This document shows, one piece after another, positions 7,137-18,353 of a stretch of DNA of 64,000 nucleotides. Both the position numbers and the translations under genes were made by a program. The notes below the pieces were generated by a model. The model ran no database searches. It saw only the letters and a list, made by a program, of their open reading frames with translations, and was not told the origin of the DNA. The DNA comes from Sesamum alatum (lineage: Eukaryota; Streptophyta; Magnoliopsida; Lamiales; Pedaliaceae): the NCBI GenBank assembly GCA_034509735.1, contig JACGWO010000001.1, positions 36,211,966-36,275,965 on the forward strand. The letters run 5' to 3'. Position 1 is the first letter of the stretch, and the number at the start of each line of letters is the position of its first letter.

Positions 7137-9364
7137 TGTTGGAATAGGTGACCCGAAAGCAAATAGGTTTGGCAATTTGTAACCTATCCGACAACTTGAT
7201 GTGAATGTAATATTATTATGTGATGAATAAGATGAGTATACGTCACCAATGGTACCTTCTTTGTTGCGCTCATCTTACATTTGTTAAAATGGTGTTTAAC
7301 TTATATCGCAACAAATCCCACAACCATGGATAACAACTCGTGCAGTTGGGTTACGCATTGGATGGTGGTCATGAAACCAACTGATTAAGAGTTGGGTCTG
7401 AAACGTTCCAAGTCGAGGACCTCGAGACAGGGCATCGAGAGTCCTATTGAGACTTGCGTCAAGAGTCGTGTTCATTGGATGAGTGTCGTGTTTCATCGGC
7501 GACAGGCGTGGATGCCTACACGATCTTGATGGGTTGGTCGACTGGGGTCGAGCCGACTGGACTGACTCGCGGGAACATCATATGGAAGCCTTGGAGGCTT
7601 GGTCGGTATGATTGGTTTTCCCCGGTTCCGATAGTAGGGAGTAATCCTCAGACTTGAGGGATCATGGCAGTTCGCGTGCACAGGACGGCTGTATCTTGGA
7701 TCTGGCGAGAGGTAATCATTCTGTAAGATGATTATCATAAGCCTTGTCCAGTGCAGTCGGAATGTGTAGCGAGGACGGTGATTCAAAGAAAGAGGATCCG
7801 TCCCCTGTCAGTATGTGACAGAGGTATCTCCTATGCACTCGGAAACACGTTCATGCTATTTGAAGCTGTGGCCACAGTGGTTGGTCGAACAGGGAATAGT
7901 TTCCTGTGTCGACGCAATGAAGCATACGTGGTCTCGAGTATTAAGCATAGATGCCTAGTCAAGGATGGGAATCGACGCCCAATTCCATACCCTATGACTA
8001 AGGCCGGGAGACGGTAGACGGAAGGATCGTACCCGTACGGAATCGGCGCCTAAATGTTCACGCCAATTCACCTAGTCTCTAGTGCCATGGACCGTTGCTA
8101 GACAGCCACCCATGGTAACGGGCCCTTGTGGGACACGGGCCCCAGTCTAGCTGAGGGTGAACCTAAAGGGTCACACACAAATCACCGAGGAGGTTGAGAG
8201 ATCGACTTGGAGTCAATCTCGAAGGATAAAATAAGTAATTGGATTACTTAAGGGAAAGTCCATTGGATGGACGTGCCGATATTGTATCGGGTTTTCATTT
8301 AATCGGTAAATTGGATTTTCGATTAAATATGAAAAGTCTAGATGTTGAGACGTTGGATCTTTTAATTGGATTAAAAGATCAACGGAAATAATTTAAGTGG
8401 ACATTAAATTGGATATAATATTGGGTTCGTCGTAATTGGATTACGATAAAACCGGGTCCGTTAAATTATACCCGAGAGGAGAAATAATTCCTAATTTGGA
8501 ATAGGAAGAAGTTGGACTTCTTCCCTTAATTAAACATGGCCGACATGCTCCCTTGGAGGAAGCACAATCATCCATGTTGCATGCTAGGTGGTATGTTTAG
8601 TTGTCTCTTTTGGAAAGAGACAAATCAACTCCAATCAAGCTCTTCCCTTTTGGTATGATTTGATCATACCATAAATTTTGGTAGGCTTGATTGAAGAATT
8701 GATAGTGATTGATTGGAATGAATCTAGACATCCTTGGATGAACCTAGACAAATTCCAATAATCACATTAATTATGTATATATATTAGAGTATACAACACC
8801 AAGCATAAGTGATTCATTATTCATCTTTTTCTAGGAAAAAGTGAAGACAAAAATCCTCTCCTCTCTCTCAATTTTTGTGCTCCCTCCCTCTCTTACACTT
8901 GTGTTCTTTCACTTGATTTTGAATCAAGAAGAAGAACAAAGTAAGTTTAAGAGAACACTAATTCATAGTGTTCTTCGCTTAAATCGATTCCTTCCTAAAA
9001 CACGTTCTTTTCTAGCAAGAAGAACGTGTGTTTGTTCCGGTGTGGTGTGGATCACCTTTGGAGAATCCATACGTTTGGATTTTGTGAGCATTCCGGAGAA
9101 GGAACAACGCTAGTAGCCGGGAGCATACGCTAAACAATCAAAGGTAACGGTTTATTACGCTTTGATTGATTTCATTTATATATCTATGCCCTATGTGTTT
9201 AAATATATGTTTTCAATATTTACACATCCTACATCGAACGCCCGGTTGAGCACCCAAGGGTACACCCCTTGGAATTCGCGTATTTTGAATTTGATTTAAA
9301 TTTACGCACTTTTCTCGCTTTCTCGCTTCCGCTCGCGCTCCCGGGCGGATCCGCTTGTCCTTCA
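7137..9364 (+). repeat. A1 3' LTR, also the 5' LTR of the next unit
   Basis: This is a complete 2228-bp LTR, TGTTGGAATAGGTGACC to CCTTCA. It is preceded by the A1 polypurine tract, as a 3' LTR should be. It is followed at once by a primer-binding site and leader, as a 5' LTR should be, so it is shared by two internal regions. It carries the same U3 module, TATA stretch and palindromes as the partial LTR at the window start. Confidence 0.95.
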
Positions 9365-9366
9365 AG

Positions 9367-9378
9367 TGGTATCAGAGC
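9367..9378 (+). other. Second primer-binding site downstream of the A1 3' LTR
   Basis: TGGTATCAGAGC in the normal position after an LTR terminus, although it lies 3' of a complete element. It marks the tandem LTR-internal-LTR-internal arrangement. Confidence 0.95.
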
Positions 9379-10310
9379 CCGGTTCGATGTAAGGGGCATA
9401 GATCTATGTGTTTGGCATGATCTACTTTCTTTTAAATGGCTTTATTGGCATGTTAGATTACATAAATATATGAATAATATGATGATTCAATTGTTTGGAT
9501 TTAATGGACTTTTGGCATGCTTAATTTTGTTAGATTGGATCTAAAATTGCATGCTTATTTTCAGAATAATATTAATGTTATTGTGCTGAAACAGTTTTGA
9601 AAAACAAAAAAAAAAAAAAAAATTAGGATCGGTCGGCAGCGGCCGCGCGCAGGCGGCGCCTGCACGCGGATGCTGCGCACAGGCGCGCGCGCAGGGGCCC
9701 GCGCGCGCGCTGTGCGCAGCCGGCCGCTGCCAGCGCGCGGCACAGAGCGCGCGCGCGCAGGGCGCGCAGGCTTGATGATTGCGCGCGGGCGGCCGGCCAG
9801 CACAACGGCTGGGCCGTTTTGTGCCGTTTTTCGACTTTTTCTGGAAAATTCAATTTTCTGTATTTTCTGCGTAATATTCTGAAAATATATTAATTTTGCA
9901 TTTTTGATTTTGGAGTAATTGGATTATTCCTCGGATTAATTTTGCTTAATTAATTTGGGATTAATACATGCATTGGATGCATTGTGTAAAATGTCCATTA
10001 AATTTGAAATTTGAATTTTGCATATTATTTATATGTTTATGCTTTTGTGATGTTGGACATCACTTGGATATTTGGAATATCCATTGTTTTATTGCATGAT
10101 TATTTGGAATAATTATGTTATATGTGAGTTGATGGAATCAACATGGGATGATCACAAAGCCCTAGACCTTGTGTATGGATGAATGAATGTTTATTTATTT
10201 TCTGTTGGTGGGGCCTGCATGCCTCTTGTTTTTTGGAACTATCATCTCCCGTATTTTCAGCCTCATGATGTTAAGGCTTGTTTTCTTTATTACCGATGTA
10301 TTACTTTCAC
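9379..10310 (+). other. A-type leader fragment, truncated at a chimeric junction
   Basis: This is a near copy of 1401-2270, with poly-A (about 9606-9622), a longer GC tract (to 9815), the palindrome cluster and the left stem arm. Similarity to family A stops after TATTACTTTCA at about 10310, before the right stem arm and gag. No coding frame. Confidence 0.85.
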
Positions 10311-10812
10311 TTGGATATTTGGACCGTTTTTTGGTTTTTCGTTGTTTTCGTGCGTTTTCAGAAAATCTGATTTTTTGTATAATTCTGGGAATTTTTCTGA
10401 ATTAATTAACTTGGGGCATTTTAATTTTGGTTGAGATTTTATATTTCATAGAATTAATATTGCCTTGTTAATTATGGAAAAGGATTTTCCACCAAAAATC
10501 GTTGTACATAGGTTGCACCATTATCCAATGTTTGGTGTGAATATTTTGCATGTAATTTGTGTATTTATTTTATGGTATGGGATATCATGGATATTTGAAT
10601 AGCATGTTTTACGTGGGATATGTCTTTATGCTATTTGTGTTAATTGGATTGACGAAGGATGATCACAACGCCCCTAGACCGCATGTATGGTTTATTTATA
10701 TTTATTTGTTAGGTTGTGGCCTGTGTGCCTCTTTATTTTCCTCTCTGTCGCTCTTCTAGTTGCCTTGGAATAATAAGGCTTTCTCTCTCCCTCCTAATGT
10801 ACTCCCCCCAAA
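10311..10812 (+). other. D-element leader, left part
   Basis: This is a diverged copia leader (GGACCGTTTTTTGG, later AAGGATGATCACAACGCCC) that holds the left stem arm at 10657-10673. The stretch near 10764-10809 (AATAATAAGGCTTTCTCTCTCC, read in two halves, and GTACTCCCCCC) matches the B leader near 31060-31115 on the other strand. It continues at 59844 after the B1 insertion. The D 5' LTR is not present here, having been replaced by the A-type chain to the left. No gene. Confidence 0.7.
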
Positions 10813-13006
10813 TGAAAGAATCGGTACGGCCCGGGAACGCGGCGGAAGCGTAAAATAAAAGAAATTTAAAAACGATTTCAAAGGGGTGTTCCCTTTGAAT
10901 TCCCGGGCGTTCGGTGTATTCAAAAGCATAATAACATACATAAAAATATGCTTGAACATGTGGCTAGAGGAGGAAACAAAAAGGAACAATAATTTAAATA
11001 GAAGCATACCTTTTCGTTTCACATGTACAACGGCAACAAGATTTGATTCTCTTTTTGTTCCTTTTCCGTTCACCTTAGGATTCAAATTAGAACCCCTCTA
11101 ATTTGTCCACACAGCAATAGAAGAAAATCTACATCTACTGCTAGGTAGAAGCTAGATCAAGGAAGAAACAAAAAAACGTATTACACTATTGATTAGTGTA
11201 TACATATTTTTCATGTTCTCATCTTGAATCCAATTCAAAGAGAACTCAAAAGGAGAAAAAGCTGGAAATTTTCGTGGCTTGTGTTCTAGGGGGTGCATGT
11301 TAGGGAGATCAAAAGTGTATACATGTGTTGTGTAGTTGTAGGTAGTTTCCAAAACCACCTACACACTGATGCACAACTTGTGCTCAACCTCCAACCATGT
11401 TAGCACAATATGTGGACCACCTAGGCATCATGGCAAGCCACATCATTGCTTACATGGAGTCACATCATTGCTTACATGGAGGACTTTCAACTCCTCATAA
11501 ACTTGCATCAAACCTTTGAGCTTTAATTTCAAGTCATGGACCGGTTTTGACCGGTCTTGATTTAATCAAATTAAATCAAGTGATCCATGGGTTTTAAATT
11601 AATTCAATTAATGTTATACCTTATTGAAATCCAAAAGTTCATTTAATCCAATTAAATAAACATAAGCTCAAACACTAATTAATTGATCCAATAAATTAAT
11701 TAAACAAAACCCAATAAATTAATCCAATTAATTTAAAGGTATTAAGCCCAAAATTAATTAATCCAATTAACTAATTCTTGGGCCATCCATCCAATGGATT
11801 TTTCCAATAAATGATTCAATCATTTATATTCTCCTTGAATTAATTTAATCCAATTAAATTAATTCACTTCTTCCAGAATTAATTCCAAATTAATTCCACT
11901 ACTTCCATAGTGATTTGTGTGTGACTCTTTAGGTCACCCTCGGCTAGAATTGGGCTTGTGTCCAACACAACTGATTAATTAAATCCAATTTAATTAATTA
12001 TTTCTGATTAACCATTAATCAGAAATGCCCGTTACCATGGGTGGCCGTCTAGCAGCGGTCCATAGCACTAGAGACTAGATGAATGTTGGCGTGAACATTT
12101 AGGCTCCGAATTCCATACAGGTACAATCCTACTGTCGACCATCTCCCGGCCTTAGTCTAGGGCATGGAATTGGGCATCGGTTCCCATCTTGGACTAGGCA
12201 ACTATGCTACAAACTCGAGACGCGTTTACTCTATTGATCAACCTAGGGAACCATTCCCTACTCGACCAATCGCTACGGCCGTAGACTTAATGAGTCGAAA
12301 CCATCTTAGAGCGCATAGGAGACATAGCTATCAAATACTGACAGGGGACAGATTCTCTATTAGAATCCACCGTCCTCACTACATACTCCCACTGCACTGG
12401 ACAAGGCTTATAATGACCATATCAAAGACACGGTCACCTCTCGCCAAATCCAAGATACAACCTTCATATGCATGCGACTGCCATGATTCCTCATGTTCGA
12501 GGACTAATCCCGTACTATCGGAACCGGGAATTCTAGTCATACCAACCAAGCCTCCAAGGCTTCCATATGACGATTACCGCGAGTCAGTTCAGTCAGTCGA
12601 CTATCTTGCCAACTAACCCACTAAAATTGCATAGACGACCTACGTCTGCCACCGATGAAACTCGGCACTCAAGCAGTGAATGTAATACTTAGTGCAAGTC
12701 TCTATAGGACACTCGAGGCCCAGTCTTGAAGTACTCGAATTGGAACGTTTTTAGATCGACCCTTAAGGAGTTGGTTTCATAGCCACCAACCTATGCGCAG
12801 CTCAACTCAATGGGTTTAACCAATCGGTCTGTGGGCATTTGTTGTGACATTGAAACACATTCAATGTAAGTAGTAAGCACAACAAACACATTTTGGCAAT
12901 GATGAATACTTACTTTATCCATCAGTATAATATTACTTTGATAAAGATCGACGAATAGTTCCCAAAACAGCCAATCTAATTGACTTTCTGGTCACCTATT
13001 CTAACA
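10813..13006 (-). repeat. B1 3' LTR
   Basis: A full 2194-bp LTR. In element orientation it runs TGTTAGAATAGGTGACC to the terminus complementary to TGAAAGAATCGG, and is followed by the polypurine complement ATCTTCCACTTGACC. It shares both terminal motifs and the U3 module with family A, but most of its length differs. A 21-bp tandem duplication beginning CACATCATTGC lies at about 11440-11485. It is very rich in CCA-loop palindromes at 11700-12030. Confidence 0.92.
11837..12025. repeat. Cluster of CCA-loop palindromes in the B LTR
   Basis: GAATTAATTTAAT/ATTAAATTAATTC (11837-11865, 13-bp arms), GAATTAATT/AATTAATTC (11876-11896), TTGTGT/ACACAA (11956-11970), ATTAATTAAAT/ATTTAATTAAT (11974-11998) and TTTCTGATTAA/TTAATCAGAAA (12001-12025) all have spacer CCA, which is TGG in element orientation. 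TAAATTAAT/ATTAATTTA with CCA lies at 11715-11735. The stems are unrelated in sequence to those of family A, but the spacer is the same. Confidence 0.75.
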
Positions 13007-13040
13007 ATCTTCCACTTGACCACAAAGCCAATTACCCATG

Positions 13041-15267
13041 TGAAGGACAAGCGGATCCGCCCGGGAGCGCGAGCAGAAGCGGGAAAGCGTGGAAAGTGCG
13101 TAAATTTAAGTCAAATTCAAAATACGCGAATCCCAAGGGTTGTACCCTTGGGTGCTCAACCGACGTTCGATGTAGGATGTGTAAATATTAAAACATATAT
13201 TTAAGCACATAGGGCATAGATATATAAAGGAAATCAATCAAAGCGTAATAAACTGTTACCTTTGATTGTTTAGCGTATGCTCCCGGCTACTTGCGTTGTT
13301 CCTTCTCCGGAATGCTCACGAAATCCAAACGTATGGATTCTCCAAAGGTGATCCACACCACACCGGAAGAAACTCACGTTCTTCTTGCTAGAAAAGAACG
13401 GGTTTAGAAGGAATCGGTTTAAGAGAAAACACTATGAATTAGTTTTCTCTTAAACCTACTTTGTTCTTCTTCTTGATTCAAAATCAAGTGAAGAACACAA
13501 GTGTAAGAGAGGGAGGGAGCACGAAATTTTGAGAGAGAGGAGAGGATTTTTGTCTTCTCTTTTTCCTAGAAAAAGATGAATAATGAATCACTTATGCTAG
13601 GTGTTGTATATTCTAATATATATACATAATTAATGTGATTATTGGAATGTGTCTAGGTTCATCCAAGGATGTCTAGATTCATTCCAATCAATCACCATCA
13701 ATTCTTCAATCAAGCCTACCAAAATTTATGGTATGATCAAATCATACCAAAAGGGAAGAGCTTGATTGGAGTTGATTTGTCTCTTTCCAAAAAGAGACAA
13801 GTCAACATACCACCTAGCATGCAACATGGCTGATTTTGCTTCCTCCAAGGGAGCATGTCGGCTATGTTTAATTAAGGGAAGAAGTCCAACTTCTTCCTAT
13901 TCCAAATTAGGAATTATTTCTCCTCTCGGGTATAATTTAACGGACCGGGATTTATCGTAATCCAATTACGACGAACTCAATATTAAATCCAATTTAATCT
14001 CCACTTAAATTATTCCCGTTGATCTTTTAATCCAATTAAAAGATCCAACGTCTCAACATCTCAACTTTCCGTATTTAATCGAAAATCCAATTTACCAATT
14101 AAATAAAAGCCCGATACGATATCGGCCCGTCCATCCAATGGACTTTCCCTTAAGTAATCCAATTACTTATTTTATCCATCGAGATTGACTCCAAGTCGAT
14201 CTCTCAACCTCCTCGGTGATTTGTGTGTGACCCTTTAGGTTCACCCTCAGCTAGACTTGGGCCCGTGTCCCACAAGGGCCCGTTACCATGGGTGGCCGTC
14301 TAGCAACGGTCCATGGCACTAGAGACTAGGTGAATTGGCGTGAACATTGAGGCGCTGATTCCGTACGGGTATGATCCTTCCGTCCACCGTCTCCCGGCCT
14401 TAGTCTAGGGTATGGAATTGGGCGTCGGTTCCCATCCTTGACTAGGCATCTATGCTTAATACTCGAGACCACGTATGCTTCATTGCGTCGACACAGGAAA
14501 CCGTTCCCTGTTCGACCAACCACTGTGGCCACATCTTCAAACAGCATGAACGTGTCTCCGAGTGCATAGGAGATACCTCTGTCACATACTGACAGGGGAC
14601 GGATCCTCTTCTTGGAATCCACCGTCCTCGCTACACATTCCGACTGCACTGGACAAGGCTTATGATAATCATCTTACAGAATGATTACCTCTCGCCAGAT
14701 CCAAGATACAGCCGTCGTGTGCACGCGACTGCCATGATCCCTCAAGTCTGAGGATTACTCCCGTACTATCGGAACCGGGGACAACCAATCATACCGACCA
14801 AGCCTCCAAGGCTTCCATATGATGATCCCCGCGAGTCAGTCCAGTCTGCTCGACCCCAGTCGACCAACCCATCAAGATCGTGTAGGCGTCCCACGCCTGT
14901 CGCCGATGAAACACTGCACTCATCTAATGAACACGACTCTTGAGGCAAGTCTCAATAGGACTCTCGATGCCCTGTCTCGAGGTCCTCGACTTGGAACGTT
15001 TCAGACCCAACTCTTAATCAGTTGGTTTCATGACCACCATCCAATGCGTGGCCCAACTGCACGAGTTGTTTATCCATGGTCTGTGGGCTTTGTTGCGATA
15101 TAAGTTAAACACCATTTTAACAAATGTAAGATGAGCGCAACAAAGAAGGTACCATTGGTGACGAACACTCATCTTATTCATCACATAATAATATTACATT
15201 CACATCAAGTTGTCGGATAGGTTACAAATTGCCAAACCTATTGGCTTTCTGGTCACCTATTCCAACA
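13041..15267 (-). mobile_element. Solo family-A LTR inserted next to the B1 3' LTR
   Basis: A complete 2227-bp A-type LTR in minus orientation (TGAAGGACAAGC to CCTATTCCAACA), flanked by the perfect 5-bp repeat CCATG (13036-13040 and 15268-15272). There is no internal region, so it is what remains after LTR-LTR recombination. It interrupts the RNase H end of B1 only 34 bp inside the element. Confidence 0.95.
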
Positions 15268-16100
15268 CCATGTTGCTCAAAACCTTCTGAGCATGAGCAA
15301 TCTACGATACTAGCTCGGTCTCGTGGGTCTACTATATTTCTCTGCCGAAGTGACATGGTCCAACCGTGTCACCTCTTCCTACCATTGCTGCCTGCAAATG
15401 ATGGTTGTCTAAGAATTTTTCGTGGATCTGTGATGAGATCTCGGGCCGAAAATGCTTTTGCCAAAGCCTAGTTGTTCGCCTCCAAGGAAACTACTGGCTC
15501 GGCCGTGCTAAGCACCACATCCATCCTATGGATGCGGTTTTCAATCCAAACCACTTTCTAGAAACGAATTACAAAGTCGCCATACATTCGACTTTCATAA
15601 TGACATGTCATGGTATCCTGCTTGAAACCTTTCCAAGCTACCACACACACCATTAAGTCCAAATGTATATACATATTGAGACTAAATATTATTCACATGA
15701 TTCTGGAAGCTAGTATCGCTATAGCCTTCTAGAATCAACCCTCCACAAAACGTGCATTAAGAACGCTTCTTTAATCCTTATTCAGGTATTAAAGATATTC
15801 TCAACAGCTGTCTACTGCCTTCTCGGCACAAGCCCAATAACTGTTGTTATGCCCAAAGCATACACAACATCAGGCCCAATGCACGAACAATATTTTCATG
15901 CTGCCTAAAGCAAAGATGTAGGGGATGTCAAACATCTAAGCTTTCTCATTAGTCTAACGTGACTAAGTCTTGAACAGCTTAACCCTGTATAAAGGAATCC
16001 AATTCCTATCATGGAGAATTGCGTGAACAACGCTCGTATTTCAGTGTTTCCTAACATCTTAAATTCATTCCAAATGAATAAGACATTACACACTAAACAC
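15268..16100 (-). pseudogene. B1 RNase H and reverse transcriptase C-terminus, decayed
   Basis: This is the 3' end of the B1 polyprotein gene, read on the minus strand. It aligns by eye with family A 42230-43150: the segment around 15430-15450 matches the SHQRSKHI/DNNGA part of RNase H, 15700-15740 matches YSDASF, and 16000-16020 matches the FSMKDMG part of reverse transcriptase. Many stops and indels leave no usable frame. The segment at 15436-15447 lacks the 1-nt loss found at this place in all A copies. It joins 25841 across the A2 insertion. Confidence 0.75.
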
Positions 16101-18329
16101 TGAAGGACAAGCGGATCCGCCCGGGAGCGCGAGCGAAAGCGAGAAAGCGAGAAAACGTGCACAAATTTAAATCAAATTCAAAATACGAATCCCAAGGGGT
16201 GTACCCTTGGGTGCTCAACCGGGCGTTCGATGTAGGATGTGTAAATATTAAAACATATATTTAAACACATAGGGCATAGATATATAAATGGAATCAATCA
16301 AAGCGTAATAAACCGTTACCTTTGATTGTTTAGCGTATGCTCCCGGCTACTAGCGTTGTTCCTTCTCTGGAATGCTCACGAAATCCAAACGTATGGATTC
16401 TCCAAAGGTGATCCACACCACACCGGAAGAAACACACGTTCTTCTTGCTAGAAAAGAACGGGTTTAGGAAGGAATCGGTTTAAGAGAAGAACACTATGAA
16501 TTAGTGTTCTCTTAAACTTACTTTGTTCTTCTTCTTGATTCAAAATCAAGTGAAGAACACAAGTGTAAGAGAGGGAGGGAGCACGAAAATTGACAGAGAG
16601 GAGAGGATTTTTGTCTTCTCTTTTTCCTAGAAAAAGATGAATAATGAATCACTTATGCTTGGTGTTGTATATTCTAATATATATATACATAATTAATGTG
16701 ATTATTGGAATGTGTCTAGGTTCATCCAAGGATGTCTAGATTCATTCCAATCAATCACCATCAATTCTTCAATCAAGCCTACCAAAATTTATGGTATGAT
16801 CAAATCATACCAAAAGGGAAGAGCTTGATTGGAGTTGATTTGTCTCTTTCCAAAAGAAACAAGTCAACATACCACCTAGCATGAAACATGGCTGATTTTG
16901 CTTCCTCCAAGGGAGCGTGTCGGCCATGTTTAATTAAGGGAAGAAGTCCAACTTCTTCCTATTCCAAATTAGGAATTATTTCTCCTCTCGGGTATAATTT
17001 AACGGACCGGGATTTATCATAATCCAATTACGACGAACCCAATATTAAATCCAATTTAATGTCCACTTAAAATATTCCCGTTGATCTTTTAATCCAATTA
17101 AAAGATCCAACGTCTCAACATCTCAACTTTCCATATTTAATCGAAAATCCAATTTACCGATTAAATGAAAGCCCGATACAATATCGGCCCGTCCATCCGA
17201 TGGACTTTCCCTTAAGTAATCCAATTACTTATTTTATCCTTCGAGATTGACTCCAAGTCGATCTCTCAACCTCCTCGGTGATTTGTGTGTGACCCTTTAG
17301 GTTCACCCTCAGCTAGACTTGGGTCCGTGTCCCACAAGGGCCCATTACCATGGGTGGCCGTCTAGCAACGGTCCATGGCACTAGAGACTAGGTGAATTGG
17401 CGTGAACATTTAGGCGCCGATTCCGTACGGGTACGATCCTTCCGTCTACCGTCTCCCGGTCTTAGTCTAGGGTATGGAATTGGGCGTCGGTTCCTATCCT
17501 TGACTAGGCATCTATGCTTAATACTCGAGACTACGTATGCTTCATTGCATCGACACAGGAAACCATTCCCTGTTCGACCAACCACTGTGGCCACAGCTTC
17601 AAACAGCATGTACGTGTCTCCGAGTGCATAGGAGATACCTCTGTCACATACTGACAGGGGACGGATCCTCTTCTTGGAATCCACCGTCCTCGCTACACAT
17701 TCTGACTGCACTGGACAAGGCTTATAATGATCATCTTACAGAATGATCACCTCTCACCAGATCCAAGATACAGCCGTCCTGTGCACGTGACTGCCATGAT
17801 TCCTCAAGTCTGAGGATTACTCCCGTACTATCGGAACCGGGGAAATCCAATCATACCGACCAAGCCTCCAAGGCTTCCATATGATAATCCCCGCGAGTCA
17901 GTCCAGTCGGCTCGACCCCAGTCGACCAACCCATCAAGATCGTGTAGGCGTCCCACGCCTGTCGCCGATGAAACACGGCACTCATCCAATGAACACGACT
18001 CTTGACGCAAGTCTCAATAGGACTCTCGATGCCCTGTCTTGAGGTCCTCGACTTGGAACGTTTTAGACCCAACTCTTAATCAGTTGGTTTCATGACCACC
18101 ATCAAATGCGTGGCCCAACTGCACGAGTTGTTATCCATGGTCTGTGGGCTTTGTTGCGATATAAGTTAAAACACCGGGTTAACAAATGTAAGATGAGCGC
18201 AACAAAGAAGGTACCATTGGTGACGAACACTCATCTTATTCATCACATAATAATATTACATTCACATCAAGTTGTCGGATAGGTTACAAATTGCCAAACC
18301 TATTGGCTTTCTGGTCACCTATTCCAACA
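16101..18329 (-). repeat. A2 3' LTR
   Basis: A complete 2229-bp A-type LTR, followed to the right by the polypurine complement ATCTCCCACTTGACC. It has an expanded TATATATATA stretch near 16675 relative to the partner LTR. Confidence 0.95.
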
Positions 18330-18353
18330 ATCTCCCACTTGACCTAAAGCCAA

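Noticed and set aside
10808..10812. Treating B1 flanks CCAAA/TCAAA as non-matching and B1 as a recombinant.
   Set aside because: Four of five bases match, and the D leader reads through the site in the same order as in the B leader, so a single mutated duplication is simpler.
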